A stretch of DNA of 64,000 bases from Luscinia megarhynchos (Eukaryota > Chordata > Aves > Passeriformes > Turdidae): assembly GCA_034336665.1 (NCBI GenBank), contig CM067576.1, positions 11,027,385 through 11,091,384 of the forward strand. Reading direction: 5' to 3'. Each line of letters opens with the position of its first letter. Positions within the stretch are counted from its first letter, which is position 1. Both the position numbers and the translations under genes were made by a program. Positions 14,501 to 28,094 of the stretch are shown piece after piece. A model generated the notes under the pieces. It worked only from the letters and a program-made list of their open reading frames with translations, made no database searches and was not told the DNA's origin.

Positions 14501-16825
14501 ACCCTAAATCAAATTATTTGTGAATGGTTTTTAGTCTCCCAGATCAGTTAAAACTCCTGTGTTAGTCACTGGACGTCATCCAAGCTACATGCTGAATGAA
14601 TAACATCCCTGCCAAATTTCATTTTTTTTCACCCTCACCCAGTTTGGCACAGGACAGTTAAAGTCATTTTTCTAAATATCTTTCAGAACATCAAGCAACT
14701 GTAAAATAACAATGGGAAAGCTTGGCCACGGACAACTGCAGCCCTCCAGTTGGAACCGCTTCTCTCCAAGAAAGCAACTCCCCTTCCTTTGACGAATCTC
14801 ATTTGGGGGAGCACTGAGGCAAGGATTCCTCCACGGGGGTACTGGAGGGTTACTGCCTGGGGGGTACCCCTGCCAGGGAGCCTGGCTTCCAGGTGTTCCA
14901 GAGTGGGGCACAGCTGGATCCAGACTGGCCCTGGCTGCAGGGTTTGTGCCTTTTTTGGCCACCTGCTAGAGGGTGACATCCCGAGGACATATCGGCCATT
15001 CCCTGTCCACAGCGGCAGTTTCCATGGTGAGCTGTAATGACGCCTCTTCTGCTTGCTCTTCAAAAACAAAAAACAAAAAAAAAGAAAGAAAGAAATAAGA
15101 AATCAGTGTCTGCACAATGGCAGAACAAGTTCTTGCTTCTCATGTCTGCAAAGATAAAGTGCTAATTCTTCTAAGCACTATGTGATGTCCTATTCAAGTG
15201 AGTTAAGTTTGGGATTGTTTTCATGATGGCTTGTTCCAACTCCAGTGTGCTTTCTCTTCTCCTTTGACTGGCCTGCAAGTCCCTCACTGCCCTTTTCCCA
15301 GCTGGCTCCCCCCTCATTTGTTCTTTCTGACCATGGAGAACTCTGCTGTGTTGTCACCTGCAGAGAGTGAGGACCCTCCCCAGTTCTTGGTTCTCAGAGA
15401 CATTAAGAGGGAAGCATGGCTCTCCAGGAGCTGGCTGCTCTTCTGTTGAAAGCTAGCAACAAATGGCTACCAAATTCCAATCTTGCTGGTTTTTAGTGAG
15501 AATAATGTATAACCCCAGGGCCCTTTGCTCCTTGTCTCCTAAGGAGGAGTGAGGCCTAGAGCCCAGCCTCATGTGCAGCAGTTAGCAAAGGCTGTGTCAC
15601 CCAGATATGTGACTGCCTGTTTCCCAGTATCCAAGTGGCTTCTTTGCCTCCAGTTGAACTGGTGTGATGCCTGAGTGGGCCTCCTCCTTCCCTTCCCTCT
15701 TCCCATGCCCATGGCATTGGCTGGGAAGGTGCTCTGTCCACAGGGATGTCCAGGAGGGTGGGCATAGCTGGTTCACAGGCACAGCTGCTCTGGCTCCTGG
15801 TGACAAGCTGCTTTGTCCTTTCATTAAGATGACAGCACCTCCTGTGTTTTTTGCTGTTTGTTTCCTCTTGCTTTCATGCTGCCTTGCTGCTGTCTCCAGA
15901 GCTGTGCCCAGATGGTCCTGTTGTTCCTCCAGCCATGACTGCTGGTTCTGGACTTGCACAGCCACGCAGCAAGGCAGCTGACACCCTCTCTGGTCTTGTT
16001 TTCCTTCTGGGCTTATGGGCATGCTGGGGGTGTGGGCTGTGAATCCATCCCCTCAAGGCACATTTTTGGGAACTGTGCTTTAGAAAGCACTGGCTGGCAT
16101 TGTCTGCAGTTCTGGGTTTCCCAGCTTTTCCTGATAGAGGTGCACCCCCCTCCCATGCCACAATACCTGCTTTATCCTGCCATTAATTTGCAGCCTCTAA
16201 AGCTGTTGGATCACAGCAGGTGGGGTCCCAAATGCGTGCAAGAGCAGTCCAGCTGGTCCAGGCTCCCAGAGGAGAAAAGGGTAGGGGAAGGCAGAGAGGA
16301 TCTTGGCACTAGAGACTCCCAGATACGAGTGTGCCTCGGACCTCCACACCTCCTCTCCAGCCAGGGGAGCTTTCTGGCCATTTGTAACTTCTGGTTTTGA
16401 GGTTAATACTCCAGCCCCTCCACAATGCAGCTTTCTGCAGGCTGGGATTCTTTCTCAGATTACTTTAAACCCCCTTTCCTTAAAAAGTATGTGAGGATGT
16501 TGGAATAGATCTTTTGTAATCTGTTCCCAGGGAGCAAGGTTGCTCATAGAGCTGGGATGAAATGGGATGACTACTTCCATGTGGGGCCAAAGAAACCCCA
16601 AACATCTGCAAGGACGAGAAGGAAGGCACAGAGCAAATCACAGTTTTGAAATGAGGTTTAGAACAAATCACAGTTCACCAGTTTTGCATCCAAGAAAAGG
16701 ATGCCTTGACTTTTTCTTTTCCCCAAAAGTTTTTCTTTGAAGATGCTAACCTGACTGTTGTCACTCTGAGAGGATGCAGTGAGTCCTCAGCTCTCAGGAG
16801 GGCTGGCTGCTGCCAGCATGACACA
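11561..16825. other. PURA-NRG2 intergenic spacer, left part
   Basis: No gene is supported. Two AT-richer segments, about 13550-13960 and 14380-14650, are compositionally unlike their surroundings and free of recognisable repeats, so they may be conserved regulatory elements. A short A-rich patch with GAAA repeats lies at 15060-15100. Confidence 0.5.
11695..11790. repeat. Degenerate G-rich short repeat
   Basis: Repeats of GGAGGTGGG and GGGTTTTGGA with a loose 15-20 bp period occupy about 95 bases just outside the PURA CpG island. Several G-runs on the plus strand give weak G-quadruplex potential. Confidence 0.6.
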
Positions 16826-17188
16826 GTGCTGTGGTTTTAACCCCAAATGGCAGCTCAGCACCATCATCCACTCTCTCACTCCCCTCTGATGGGATGAGAG
16901 AGAGAGAATCAGAAGGATAAAAGTGAGAAAAACTGGCAGCTGAGATAAAGACAGTTTAATAGGGAAAGTAAAAGCTACGTGCACCAGCAAAACAAAGCAA
17001 GGAATCCAACCTGCTCACTGGTGGGGCAATATGAGAAGCAGAAAAGTCCTTGGCTCTGTGTAAGCCCTGCTCAGGAAAAATAAAACATCTCTACATTATC
17101 ACCCATGTTTTCAGCACAAATCCAAAGCACATCCCCATAGCACCTACTGGGAAGAAAATTAACTCTACCCCAGCCACAACCAGCACAC
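16826..17188 (-). mobile_element. Solo LTR of an avian endogenous retrovirus, internally deleted
   Basis: On the minus strand the element begins TGTGCTGG-like, carries TTTTCTTC and ends in a GGGGTTAAAACC-like terminus. It matches my recollection of a widespread avian LTR family. The poly(A) region (TTAAACTGTCTTTATCTC on the minus strand, about 16942-16960) is intact. The plus-strand text jumps at about 17010 from the U5-side sequence directly into the U3-side sequence beginning CTGCTCACTGG, so the middle part including the TATA region is missing. The second family member at 59.3-59.9 kb retains that part. No internal gag, pol or env sequence is adjacent. Confidence 0.75.
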
Positions 17189-17280
17189 AGAATCCCAGCT
17201 CCCCATCCTCTGTGGGGTTTGGTTTACACAGCTCTGAAAGGAAAACTCTCCCAAAAGTCACACAACGAAGAGCAAACTCC

Positions 17281-17340
17281 AGCTGTGCAGATGGAGCTGT
17301 GCAGATCCAGCTGTGCTCAGATCCAGCTGTGCTCAGATTC
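17281..17340. repeat. Short tandem repeat, four units of 14-16 bp
   Basis: Two 14-bp units (AGCTGTGCAGAT plus two bases) are followed by two 16-bp units (AGCTGTGCTCAGAT plus two bases). This is a small, recent-looking stepwise array about 90 bp beyond the LTR edge. Confidence 0.85.
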
Positions 17341-20300
17341 ATTGCTGGATTGCAAGTAGCTGATGTTCCTATGGTGGAACCTCTTGCTGCATCCAGGTAA
17401 TTGTTCCCCTGGACCCTGAACCCACTTAGTGATTTTAGTGCCCCTGGTTTTGAATATTATTTTTCCTATGGTGATAAACTGCAGCCACAAGGCTAATGGG
17501 TGTATTCAAGGCAGGGTTAAGCTCACTGCAGAAGCTCAGGACCTGCTTTTTGGCTCCTGGGGGCAAATGTGTGTGTGAGTGAATGCAGCCCTGCAGGCAC
17601 AGCTGGTACCTAAAGCAGTAATTTCAAGGGTGCTACATACATCCAGGAATAGAGTAATACCTACCTGGAGGAGAGCAGAGGCACTGGAGCTTAATTTAAA
17701 CTCTTCCAACTTCCTTCTCTCCCAATTCTAAGATAAATGGACAACAACATGCCCTGGAAATTCTTGTGGAGCCCAGCCAGAGATGAGCAGGAAGAAGCCA
17801 AAGGCATTTCCACAGCTTGTCTTGCTGTGCAGGAGGCTTGGAGAGGTGTTTATAAACACCTTTTCTACTCACAGTGCTCTTGGCCCCTCTCTGGCTCATG
17901 GCCAGGCATGGCCCTGGTCCAAGCTTGTTTTGAAGTGTTTCATCCCCCGTGCTTTGTAGAGCTGCCTTGGTGCTGAGGCTTAGTGGGGATTTGCCCTGGG
18001 AGCAGGTCCATGCTCTCCAGGGAGGATGGGAGCTGCTGTGCAGATCCAGGAGACAGGAATTGCCCCCTTCAAATTCCTGGAGGTGGGTCTGGGTTTTCAC
18101 ACTGAGGCAGGTGGTGTGTCCCACGAGGTTGGTATTTCTGCAGCAGGCTGAGCTCAGGGGGGACACAGATCCCACAGCCCTGTGGGATGGGCACAGACCC
18201 AAGCAGGGATCTGTGCTCTTCCTGGTGCTGTTTGGCAGTCACATCATCAGGACAGGAATCTGGTTGGGTCCCTGGGATGAAAACACTTGGTTGATTGTAA
18301 ACAAACCTATTTACACAGATACTTCTCAGCCTGGCCTGGAGCATGTGGGAGCTTTGGCCCAGAAGAATTTGTCGCTTGTAACTCCCAAACTCCTCGTCAT
18401 GCAAACATGAGAACAGCCAGGGCATCTCATCTCACCACAGCAAGTGGCTGTGGTGGCAAACAAAGCCTGTTTGGAGGAGATACAAGATGACCTCTGAGTA
18501 TGATTTTGTGGAGTGAGGGGTAACAGGATGAGTGTTTGAAGCCATTCTTCAAGTATTGCAGCACTGTTGCCCTGTCCTTCTGTGGCCCAGCCAGGTGTCC
18601 TGCCCCACACTTGGGAGGAGGCATCCTCCAGACCCCAGCCCCTGTCTTTTCCAGGAGGATGAAGATGTTCTTTAAACCATACTCCAGTGCCTCCCCTGGT
18701 GAGAAGTCAAGCTTCCTGCAAGGAGGATGAAGGTCTCAGCTGTACTGATACATGAGGCATGGCCAGCTTTGCAATCCTCCAGTGAGAGGTGAGGGGAGCC
18801 GCTGTGAGTGGGAGGTAGGAGTGGTCCATTGTTTTCTGGACCTCGAGGAAGAGAAAAGCCAACTCAGCTTCTCATTTCAAGCTTTACCAAGAAGAAAAGG
18901 AACTGTGGTGAGGGGGTTATTTAGGGCAGCAGAGTCACTTGTCGTTCACAAGGTGAAGGGGTTGATTCCACCAGCCCTGAGGTGATGAGAGGCCAGCTCA
19001 CAACTGCAGTCCTGTGAGCCTGACCTGGGTGACAAGGAAGAGCCAGGCACTATTCCTTCCTGTGAGTTCTTCCCATGGGCAGCTTTGATAAATGTCGTAC
19101 TGTAGCAGGGGAATGTCTCAAAGTATCAATGTTTGTTTAGTAATTATTTAACATTTGCCTATATCTCTTTCAGAGCTGCTCTGGGGGTATTTTCTGGAGC
19201 ATCATTGTGGCCCTGGGTGGGATTCCTTTCTGTCCTGTTGAGACCTATCTGGGATGTAAAAAACCTGGGATTCTTGCTTTCTGTGGCTTATCCAGAGACT
19301 ACCAGCTCAAAAAAGTTGTCTTATAACTCATCTCAGTGTTTGGGATTTTGCTGAAGAGGAGTTTATTTGAAAACCTCTTAGTCCATAAGCCGGACCCTTA
19401 CCACAGAGGCCATATCTTTGTACTTTTCCCCCAAAGATGCCATGAGTAAAATGATGAAGATACAGAATTTTTCCATGCTCTGGTTTCTCAGAGAGCAAAT
19501 TGGCTGCAGAGTCCACTCTGGCTTGGTGTCAGAGGGGAAACTGTTTCACTTTTAGGAGGTAATTCCTTGGTCTGCTTTTAGACCCACAAGTCCCAGCTGG
19601 GGCTGTGTAATAGTCATGCAGAGGACTGAAGAAGCACAGTAGACTGAATCACACCAGGAGGAGGAGAAAACCTTGGCTCCCCTAAATCCTGCTGCTGTGG
19701 AGAGCAGGAATTGCCTGGTGTCAATACAGAATGCACCCAGCACAGCAGAAACTCCTTCTCCCTCCCCAGGGACCATTAGGGGGGTTTCAACCTCTCACAG
19801 TGTCTAGATAGAGGAGCTGGTTTGAGGATATTTCTTATGGGAATATTTTGGAAACTCATTAAAAAGAGAATTATAGACCAGCCCTGGTGTGATTGAGATA
19901 ATGTAGTATGTAAGCATGCAGGAAACATGAACATCCCCTCAATAATTAAATTCAATTAATTGTTTTGCAGCTGCTCAGCAAATACCATGAGGTTCAGGTG
20001 GGAGATGCAGTGCTGGGATTCCACAAGATCTGGATGGAGCAGGGAAGAGACTGTGGTGTGTGGAGCACCTGGTTTGTCTTGGAGAGGAACACTGTTTACA
20101 AACTAGAAGCATTAGCAAACTGGCTTTGCTGGAGACTTGTGGGACATTCTGCAGCCAGCACAACAGCCACAGACCCTTGTTCTGGGGAAAGCAGTGCAGG
20201 GGGCTGGGAAGGAAAAGGGCTCTGGCACCTGTGAGTATGAAAGTATGAAAGTTCATTTCAGTATGGAAGGCCTGACAGCAAATGGCATAATAAAACAACT

Positions 20301-23300
20301 GCCTTAATAAGACAGAATGAAAAGAAGGATATATAATAGCTTGATAGCTTGAGGAACCAAAAAGGAATTACTTCCCTTTGGGGAAGGGATTTGTGCAGCA
20401 CTGAGGAAGATCCATCCCTGGGTCCATCCAATGCTGCATGAATGCAGGGTGTGCTGCATCTGAAGAGGCATGAGGCTTACTTGCCCTTGATATTTCTCTT
20501 TTTACTCTGCCTTGATAAAACAGATATTTTATCAAGCCTTTTGCTGTTGGGCATTTCTCACTGAGTCTGACCCAGTCCAGGGGGCATCCCTGAGGGAATG
20601 GGTGTGCACGGGGCTTGTTGGGGGGCTAGGGACAGACTGGTCCCCTCAGATCAGAGCCAAGGCTCCTGCTGCCTTCCTGGCCATCCCCAGCCTGGGGAAA
20701 CAAGAGGGTTGTGCCAGACCCCAGCTCTGAAGTGCCTCACTCACGTCCCCACTGCTTCCCTGCATGAAGCAGCAGTGACTCCTGGAAGGGGCACAGGCAG
20801 TGCTGTGTGTTCTGTCATGGGCAGCCAGCATTATCCTGCTAGCTGGGGGCTCAGAAACAGCCATGCCAGACTGGTTAGAGCTCACATATCCCAGAGTCTC
20901 AGGAAGGGGCAGTGGCATGGGAGCCTTGGGATGCTCTGTGCCTGCTTGCACCGTGACTGCTGTCAGCACTAGGTCAGGATGACCACAGCCTCACCGGGCT
21001 CAGCCTCACCAACCCCGAACAATGGAGGATCCCACAGTTCCTCGTTCCCAACACCTGCCCCCATGCTATGTGCTCTCCTCGGGATACACCTCCTCCTGGG
21101 AAAGAAAGATCACCTGGATATTCACCCTCAGCCTCCCAGGCTGCACTGTAGGGCCACTGCCCTGTGTGACATGTCCCACCCAGGAGGTTTTGGCTCTGTT
21201 GCCTTTGTAGCTCCCCTCCAGTTACTTCTGAGCCATTAAGTCAGCCCTAAACTTCCTCTCAGACAGACTAGATGAGGTGACCTCCCACCATCCCTCCTTT
21301 CAGTGCTGTGTCCCTGCCCCAAGGAGCCTGTATGTGTGATCCAGCCTTCAGGAGAGGAGAGGCAGGCAGGAGCAGCCTCCCCTGGGGCAGGTCAGCCTTG
21401 GTGATGCCAGTGCCCATCACTCCTGCAGCAAGCAGAGACTCCCACTGAAGCCTCTGTCTTGTCAGAGCTGGCCTGGCATCCTTCCCAGGCAATGAATTTT
21501 GGATGAGGAAATACAAATTGCTGTCCCTGGCTCTGCAGGGTTAATCTCAGTGCAGATGCATGTGGTGCTGCTGTGTCCTCAGCTCAGCCAGGACGTGCAC
21601 AGCAAAGGGCTGAGGAGGGAGCTGCAGACCGGGAAAGATTCGTGGCCTTGGAATGTTGGGAGAGTCTTGGAGTGCCCGAGGAGGGAGGATCCAGCACATG
21701 CACGTGCGTGCCCACGGAGCACACGAGAGAGATGCAGCAGATGAGCTGCCTTGCTCTATTTGTAACCTCCCACTGCTGTTGCACAGGCTTTGCAAGGAGG
21801 AGAAGGAGCTGAAAATGGAGCTGAAAATTGAAACTTGAGGCTCAGATGCTTGGAGGGGCTCAGGAGCCAGACTCAACCCATCACTGCCCAGGGGAAGCAG
21901 GAGCTTCTGCTCCTCCTGGGCTCTGTGTCTTGCTCTCACACTCAGCACAGAGTGAGACATTCATGCTCCACCTTGGAGCAAAAGTCATTTGCATTAACTT
22001 ATTGAGGAAAGGCGACACAAAGACACAATTTAATTGCAAACCACAAGATTACAGTGTGAGATGAAGCGAGGAAAGAATGAGGGAGGAAAAGGAAAAACAA
22101 CTTGGTCTTATTTTTGAGGAGAGATGGGTGAGGACATGGCAGTGCCATGGTGTGCTCTGGTGGGTGGGATCCAGCTCCCTACCTGGGCATCACAGCTGGG
22201 ATGTTGCACTCAGGATCTGGCTGCCTGAAAGCTGCTTTGGACAGTCCCAGGTGGCTGCAGCCTGGCTGGGTGCAGGATGAGAGCCTGGTGTGCAGGGACA
22301 CCTGTCCTGTGCCCAGGCCCAGGCTGTGGATTTCCTGCCTGGGTGTTGCTTTCAGAGAGTGCAGGATGTTCTTGGGAAAGTGCATGGGAACAGGAGAGCA
22401 CAAGGAGAACAAACAGGGCTCCTGTTCAGCCCCTTACATGGAGCAGCCTGGAACAGTCCACCCCTCCCCTGATCCCAGCTCTCCTTGCAAAGGGCAAGAT
22501 GGAAAGGTGAGGGATGAGGCTCCAGAACCCCTCCAATCCCCCTGGCTTCTTGCTGAAACTGCTAATTAAAGAGCCCATTTCATCAAGCAATTTTTTTCTG
22601 ATGTGAAAATTTTTCCATAAGGAACTAGTCCTGAATCCACCAACTCATTTCACATTTATTTTAAATCTAAGCTTTATATTGTGTAGTTTCCTCCAGGGCT
22701 TGATTATCTTCTCAGTAAAAGCTCTGTTGTTCTGGTTTGTGAGGCCTATATTTAGCCTTGCTGTAAGGTCTGTGCACCTCTCACTACAGGGCTCAGATGC
22801 TGCCACCCGAGCTCCTGGGCTTTCCTATTTATTTGGATCTATTAAACAAGTTACCATTTCTGTGATATCAAGGGCATTTTCCAGCCACAGGCTGCCTACA
22901 AGCAGTGATTTGTTGCTGCAGAAATGGTCTCCTGGATCTCAGAAGTCATTTGGAGAGGGTCTCTTGTCTAACAACGGCAAATTCTATTTAAATAGGGAAT
23001 CGAGGGCAAAGCCAGCCAAAAAGCCTTGTCCCTGTCTGTTACTGTGGTGGCACCTCAAGACCTCATTCCCCTTGTTTCCTACACATATAATAAGGCATAC
23101 ACCCACTCAGCATATTTTTACATAAAAATACACAAAACAGGCAATAGTGGGAGGGGACTTTACCTATGAAGAGAATTCAGAGGTGCACAGACATACCTGA
23201 TGCCCTGGTATGACTGCAATTGTTATTTAATACACAGGGGGGTGTAACGAGGTTGTGTGGAGAGAAGAGAGAGAGAGAGAGAGGGAGAGAGAGAGAGTGA

Positions 23301-24929
23301 GATCAGAGTGGCTGGCAGTGAAATCCAGCCCAGGCAGAATCTCTGGGATGGAGCAGTCTCTCACTGAAGGGCTGGAGACTGGGATACACCATCCTGTGGG
23401 GAGCATTGCTCCCACTGGTGCCATTCTGTATTGGATCCCAGAAACCTGTGTTTTTTGACCTTTCTATGCTTTCTGGCACTGACCCCCAGGAGAACACTGC
23501 TTTTGACTTGAAGCCTTGGAGAAGGCTTCTAAATTTGAGTGATGAAATTAAAATAACGGATGTGTAGTTAAATAGAAGTGTGTGCTCTCACACAGTGAAA
23601 GGTTTTAAATTTGAGGTTTTTATAGTATAGTAATAGGTATGGGACAAGATGGAGGATTTTGGGTGGTGTCTCTTTTGGTGCTCATCTTCCTTCTTCATAG
23701 GTTTCAGGTGGTAGTTTCTGGTTGGACAGTTAATGCCACACTGAGGGTCATGGGAATTTGATTACTGGGTTAAAAGTATAAACAATATAGGTGTTATTTC
23801 TCTACTGGACTGTTTAGCTTTAAGGACCTTTTAGCCAGCTGGATTGATCTCCATTTTGCTTGCTTTTAGCTGGTGGCTGGAAGTGTTGCTGAACTCTCTG
23901 TATTTTTGATAAGATTTAATAAACAACCAAGCCCGAACAGAAGAAAATTCGTCTTCTTTGTGTGTTTTTTAATCCTGGCTCTGAGTGAAGACAGAAGAGG
24001 CTCCAGACAAACTACTAACTCAGTAGGACAAAACCCCACCATTACAATTTTGCTCCCTGTGTCACCTTTCTGGTGACACATCTCAGTGCCTGGGCACCAC
24101 CATCCTTCTGGGGAACAAGAGGAGCTGCCTCACTGATCATCAGCTCCCTGCCAGTGTCCACCTCTGCCAGCCCCACCACAGGAATCCTCTGGCTCTGGGT
24201 AGTGGCTGCAGAGGCTCCCCTGTCTCCTCCAGCCCGAGTGAAGCCCTCCTGGAGCTGGAGCTGCTGACAAATGTGTTGGATGCAGCTGTCTGTATCCAAG
24301 GAACGGAGCGTGTGAGCGGCACGGCGAGCCAAGGCACGCGATCGGAATGATCAACGGGCAAAATCTGGGTGCTAAGGCATGGGCTGCAACATCTGATTGG
24401 AAGGCTGGGAGGAAAAAGGGAAGGCTGAATTGTTTATGGTTTGTTTTTCATTCATCATTCCTGCTTGTGTGGGTGGACAAGGAGTGAATGAGTTTCTCAG
24501 GGAGGGCAGCAAATAAAAGAGGCACACATTTCCTTGAAGGATGAGTAGCTTTTTTTCCTTCCTACTGCCTAGGTGAATATGTCACAAAGGGGCTGGAGGG
24601 AACCCTAACAGCTTCTCTCCTAGGTGCAGGAAACTGCTTGCTCTTGATTTTTTTCCCTTTGATCACTATGTGATAAAAGGTTTTTTGGAGTGTGTTTCAT
24701 CATAATAAAGTCCTGCTTTTTCTCCCTACAGCAAATATTCTCAACTTTTCTTCTGACTGTTAAGCATCTCATAGAATTACAGTGGGTCGATGCTCTCCCA
24801 GCTGAGGGAAGGATGGGTGGCTGGATCAGGCCTCTGTGCCAGGATGGCACTTCTGGGAGAGACAGCACTGGTGCCTACAGCTACAACCCTCAGTTCTGCC
24901 TTCCCCTTGTCTGGAAGTTGACATTAACA
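17341..24929. other. PURA-NRG2 intergenic spacer, middle part
   Basis: No gene or RNA is supported. A GA dinucleotide tract is at about 23261-23301. An AT-rich, repeat-free stretch at about 22560-22700 could be a conserved non-coding element. The rest is unremarkable bird intergenic sequence with short frames only. Confidence 0.5.
23261..23301. repeat. (GA)n microsatellite
   Basis: About 40 bases of GA/AGAG dinucleotides have two minor interruptions. This also explains the Arg-Glu-rich and Leu-Ser-rich short frames that run across it. Confidence 0.9.
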
Positions 24930-25003
24930 GGCTGGAGATTTGTAGAAGTAGATGATCTTTAAGGTTTCTTCCAACCTGAGACATTTTCTGATTCTGTGGT
25001 TAG
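24930..25003 (+). mobile_element. CR1 LINE 3' tail fragment
   Basis: The text has the CR1 3' signature: GATGATCTTTAAGGTTTCTT, then CCAACCTGAGACATT, then GATTCTGTGG. Only the last 70 or so bases are recognisable. The element is truncated at its 5' side, as is usual for CR1. Confidence 0.65.
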
Positions 25004-25534
25004 TCCATGCCCACGTTGGAGTAGCAGATTGAGTGCTGGGGTTTGATTTTTCCATATAATTCCTGTGTTCATCATTTATCACCTGCTTTTCTCATTTCAC
25101 CTGAGGCTGTGGCAGTGTCCCCCTGGTGCTAGGAGTCTGGTGTGTCCTAGTGAAGGGCTGGCTCCTGCCCCACATGGGCATCCCCAAACTGAACAAGCCA
25201 AATCTTTGCAGAGAAGACATGGAGGTGGGAAAAACTGGCTGCAGTGGATTTGTTGGCATTCGTGGGGCTTTTGTAAAACATCTGATTGTTTTGCAGGGAA
25301 GGAATGTCCCATAGGGAGGAAAAGCAATGTTCCCTTGGCTAGCATATGGGATGGTGTCTCCTGTATTTGCCATCTTATCCCCAGCAGGGCTTCAGACTCC
25401 CTGCAGGGAACCAGGATAGAGCTGGGAAGAGCTGTGGGAGGTGGGGGGACACCCTTGCAATGCATGCATGGTTCTAAGGCTGGCCTGAAATGGGCAAGAG
25501 CTTAGCACAGCTCCCATGCTGGATAGCACCAGGG

Positions 25535-25762
25535 AATGGCTGGACCTGTGTTAGGCTGGATATCAGGAGAAGATTCTTCCCCCAGAGGGTGGTCGGGCAC
25601 TGAACAGGCTCCCCAGGGAATGGGCACAACCCCAAGGCTGTCAGAGCTCCAGGAGAGTTTGGAAAATGCTCTCAGGCACAGGGTGGGATTGTTGGTGTGT
25701 CTGTGCAGAGCCAGTGTTGGATTTGATTCCCCTTCCAGCTCAGCATGTTCTGTGACCCTGTG
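25535..25762 (+). mobile_element. CR1 LINE 3' fragment
   Basis: GGCTGGATATCAGGAGAAG, GGTGGTCGGGCACTGAACAGG and CCTTCCAGCTCAGCATGTTC follow each other in the order of the CR1 3' region. The fragment is old, with several indels, and has no coding capacity. Confidence 0.75.
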
Positions 25763-28094
25763 CTGTGCTCCTCCTTACACCAAAAGCCCCACATGGGATT
25801 TGCAGGAGCACATCTTCAACTGACATGGAGGAGACTGAGCATCTGCAACCTGTGGAGGATGCTGAAGAAGGACAATCTGCCTGCATGTGCTGTTGGAGGT
25901 CAACATGTGTCCTTGCAGAAGAGCTGCAGGACTCCCTGGAGAAGGGAGGGACACTGGGACACTGCCCTGTGTGGCATCTGCACCAGGCAGGGCTCTGTGC
26001 CAGGAGCTCCCTTGGCAGAGGGGAAGAGAGACCTGAGAGCTGCTTTGTTTTCAGGCATCTCTGGGAAATTGCAGGAACAAAATTAAAGGAGGTAAAAGGA
26101 AAAGCAGCCCCCACAGCATTTGCCTGAGGAATGAAAGCCTCTGATGGTGCTGCTGAACTCTGGGGTCCTCCAGACGGGGTGGAATCCAGCCTGAGCTCAG
26201 ATTCTCCATCTCTCTTCCAGGATGGCAAATATGATGGGTTTTCACAGCAGGGAGTTAGGGGAGATATAGGCTTTGGATAAACTAAAGCAGATCACAGACC
26301 TTCTGGGTTCCCTGCCAACAGTTACCCTCAACTGAGGAAAATGTTTTTAAAATAGATTATTTAGGCTTCATTCTCTCAAAGCCACTGTTCAGGTTGCTCT
26401 GGTAACTGCACCAAGGGCCTTGCTTTATTTATTTCATATGTCAAAATGCCCAAGGACCTATAGAAAATAATGATTTTCTGTTTATATGGGAAGAACAGCA
26501 TAAAAAGGGGAGAGGGATTTAGTCCTAAACCATTTCTGAAATGATAGGAGAAAAGCAAGTGTCTCAAGTGATGAAAACCAGTTGACTTCACAAGAGTTAG
26601 GATGAACAACAGGAAAAATACTGCTAAAAGGAGATGTGACCAATGCCCTTTTTTGAGGCTAAATGTTCTAGACTTCAAAATGCCCCAGAGACAAAGAAAA
26701 CCCTAATTTTTCAAAATGCCCCAGAGACAAAGAAATACCTCATTCTCCAAAACTGCCCTGAATAACACAGGTGTCTTGCACTGAGTTTCTCAGTGGGAGA
26801 GATGCTGCGGTCCCGCTGGGACTTCAGCCTGCAAAACCAGACAAGGATTAGCAGCTCAGCTGCCTTGGCATGAAACTGCCCTTTCTGGTGAGGGGCAGGC
26901 AGAGCAGGAGAGCTCCAGATCAAATTATGCTATCAGGTATCTCCTTCCTTCGCAGGCAGAACCTCAGCTGCTGTCTGAGCAAAATGATAGGGAAAGGGGA
27001 AAATCCAGAGATTTCTGTCAAAAGAAGAGAGAAGTCAGGTGGTTTCCCTGCTCCTCCGAGCAGCTTCCTGAATTTCAAATACTGTTCTTCCCTCTGCCGT
27101 GGGAAATACTTCTGGTACCTTCCACCTCCACCTGCATTCCTCTGCAGTTCTGCATGGTTCACCAGTCAGGGGAAAAGGGACAGCCTTGAGAAACATCTGA
27201 CACCAAAAAGCCACAGAAAATCACGCTTAGCAAGAGGAAACGTGTACAAGAAGTAAATGGTCCCTGAGCCCTGCTGTGTGCTCGCTGCGGGGCTCCCGGG
27301 GCACCACGGCCCTGCAATGGGCACGCTGCTCTGAGAGGTGCCAGCATCCCCAGAGAGGGGAAGAGCAGCGGTCCTGGCTGGCAGCAGGAGCCATCCCACG
27401 GCTGCAGAGCCCTGGGTGCGTGTGCTGGGGCTGTGCCCTCGCGTGCCAGAGATGGGACAACGCTGGCTCCCGCCCCGAGCCGGGGAAACACGAGCAGAGG
27501 CTACGCCCCACGCCTGGGCTGGGCTGGGCACAGCGGCTCTGCTCCCTTCCCATTTTTCCGGATAGTTCTGGCTGTGCTGTGTTAAATGGAAAGCAAATCC
27601 CGATTCTGCTACCTGTCCTGATGGACTCAAAGACCCAGCTCGTGTCATCTCTGGAGGTTTGCTGAGGGGTTTCCCTGGGGCTCGAAAGGCCCTGGGCGAT
27701 TGCAGTCAGTGCCCAGAGCCATCGGCTGGGAGCAGGCTGAGCCCAGCTCTCCTGCCTCCCGGTCACCTCCGTGGGATGGGACTATGGCCGCTCCCCTTCA
27801 ACGCAGAATCCAGCGCAACAACAACCACAAAATCCCCTGCTGCTGCTAACTAAGCATCTCAGCTCCCTTCTGCACTGTCTGGGCAGCGAGGCTTTGGGAG
27901 TGCAGATGCTTCAGGATCAGCCTCGAAAATAAACCCAAACAAGCACCTTTTGAAGCTTAAAGCGACTCCTCCTGGAAGCCGCTGCAGGGAAAAGCATTTG
28001 TTTATTAACGAGAGGCAGCAGGAACCGGGCATGAAAGGCGGCTTTGTCTCCCCGGCCACTGCGTGCTCCGTTTGTCTCTATGTTAATGCCTTTC
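25763..28094. other. Spacer immediately upstream of the NRG2 CpG island
   Basis: No exon is supported. GC content rises from about 27250 onward with scattered CpGs. Several overlapping open frames here (27160-27770, both strands) reflect GC richness and show no protein family features. Confidence 0.45.
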
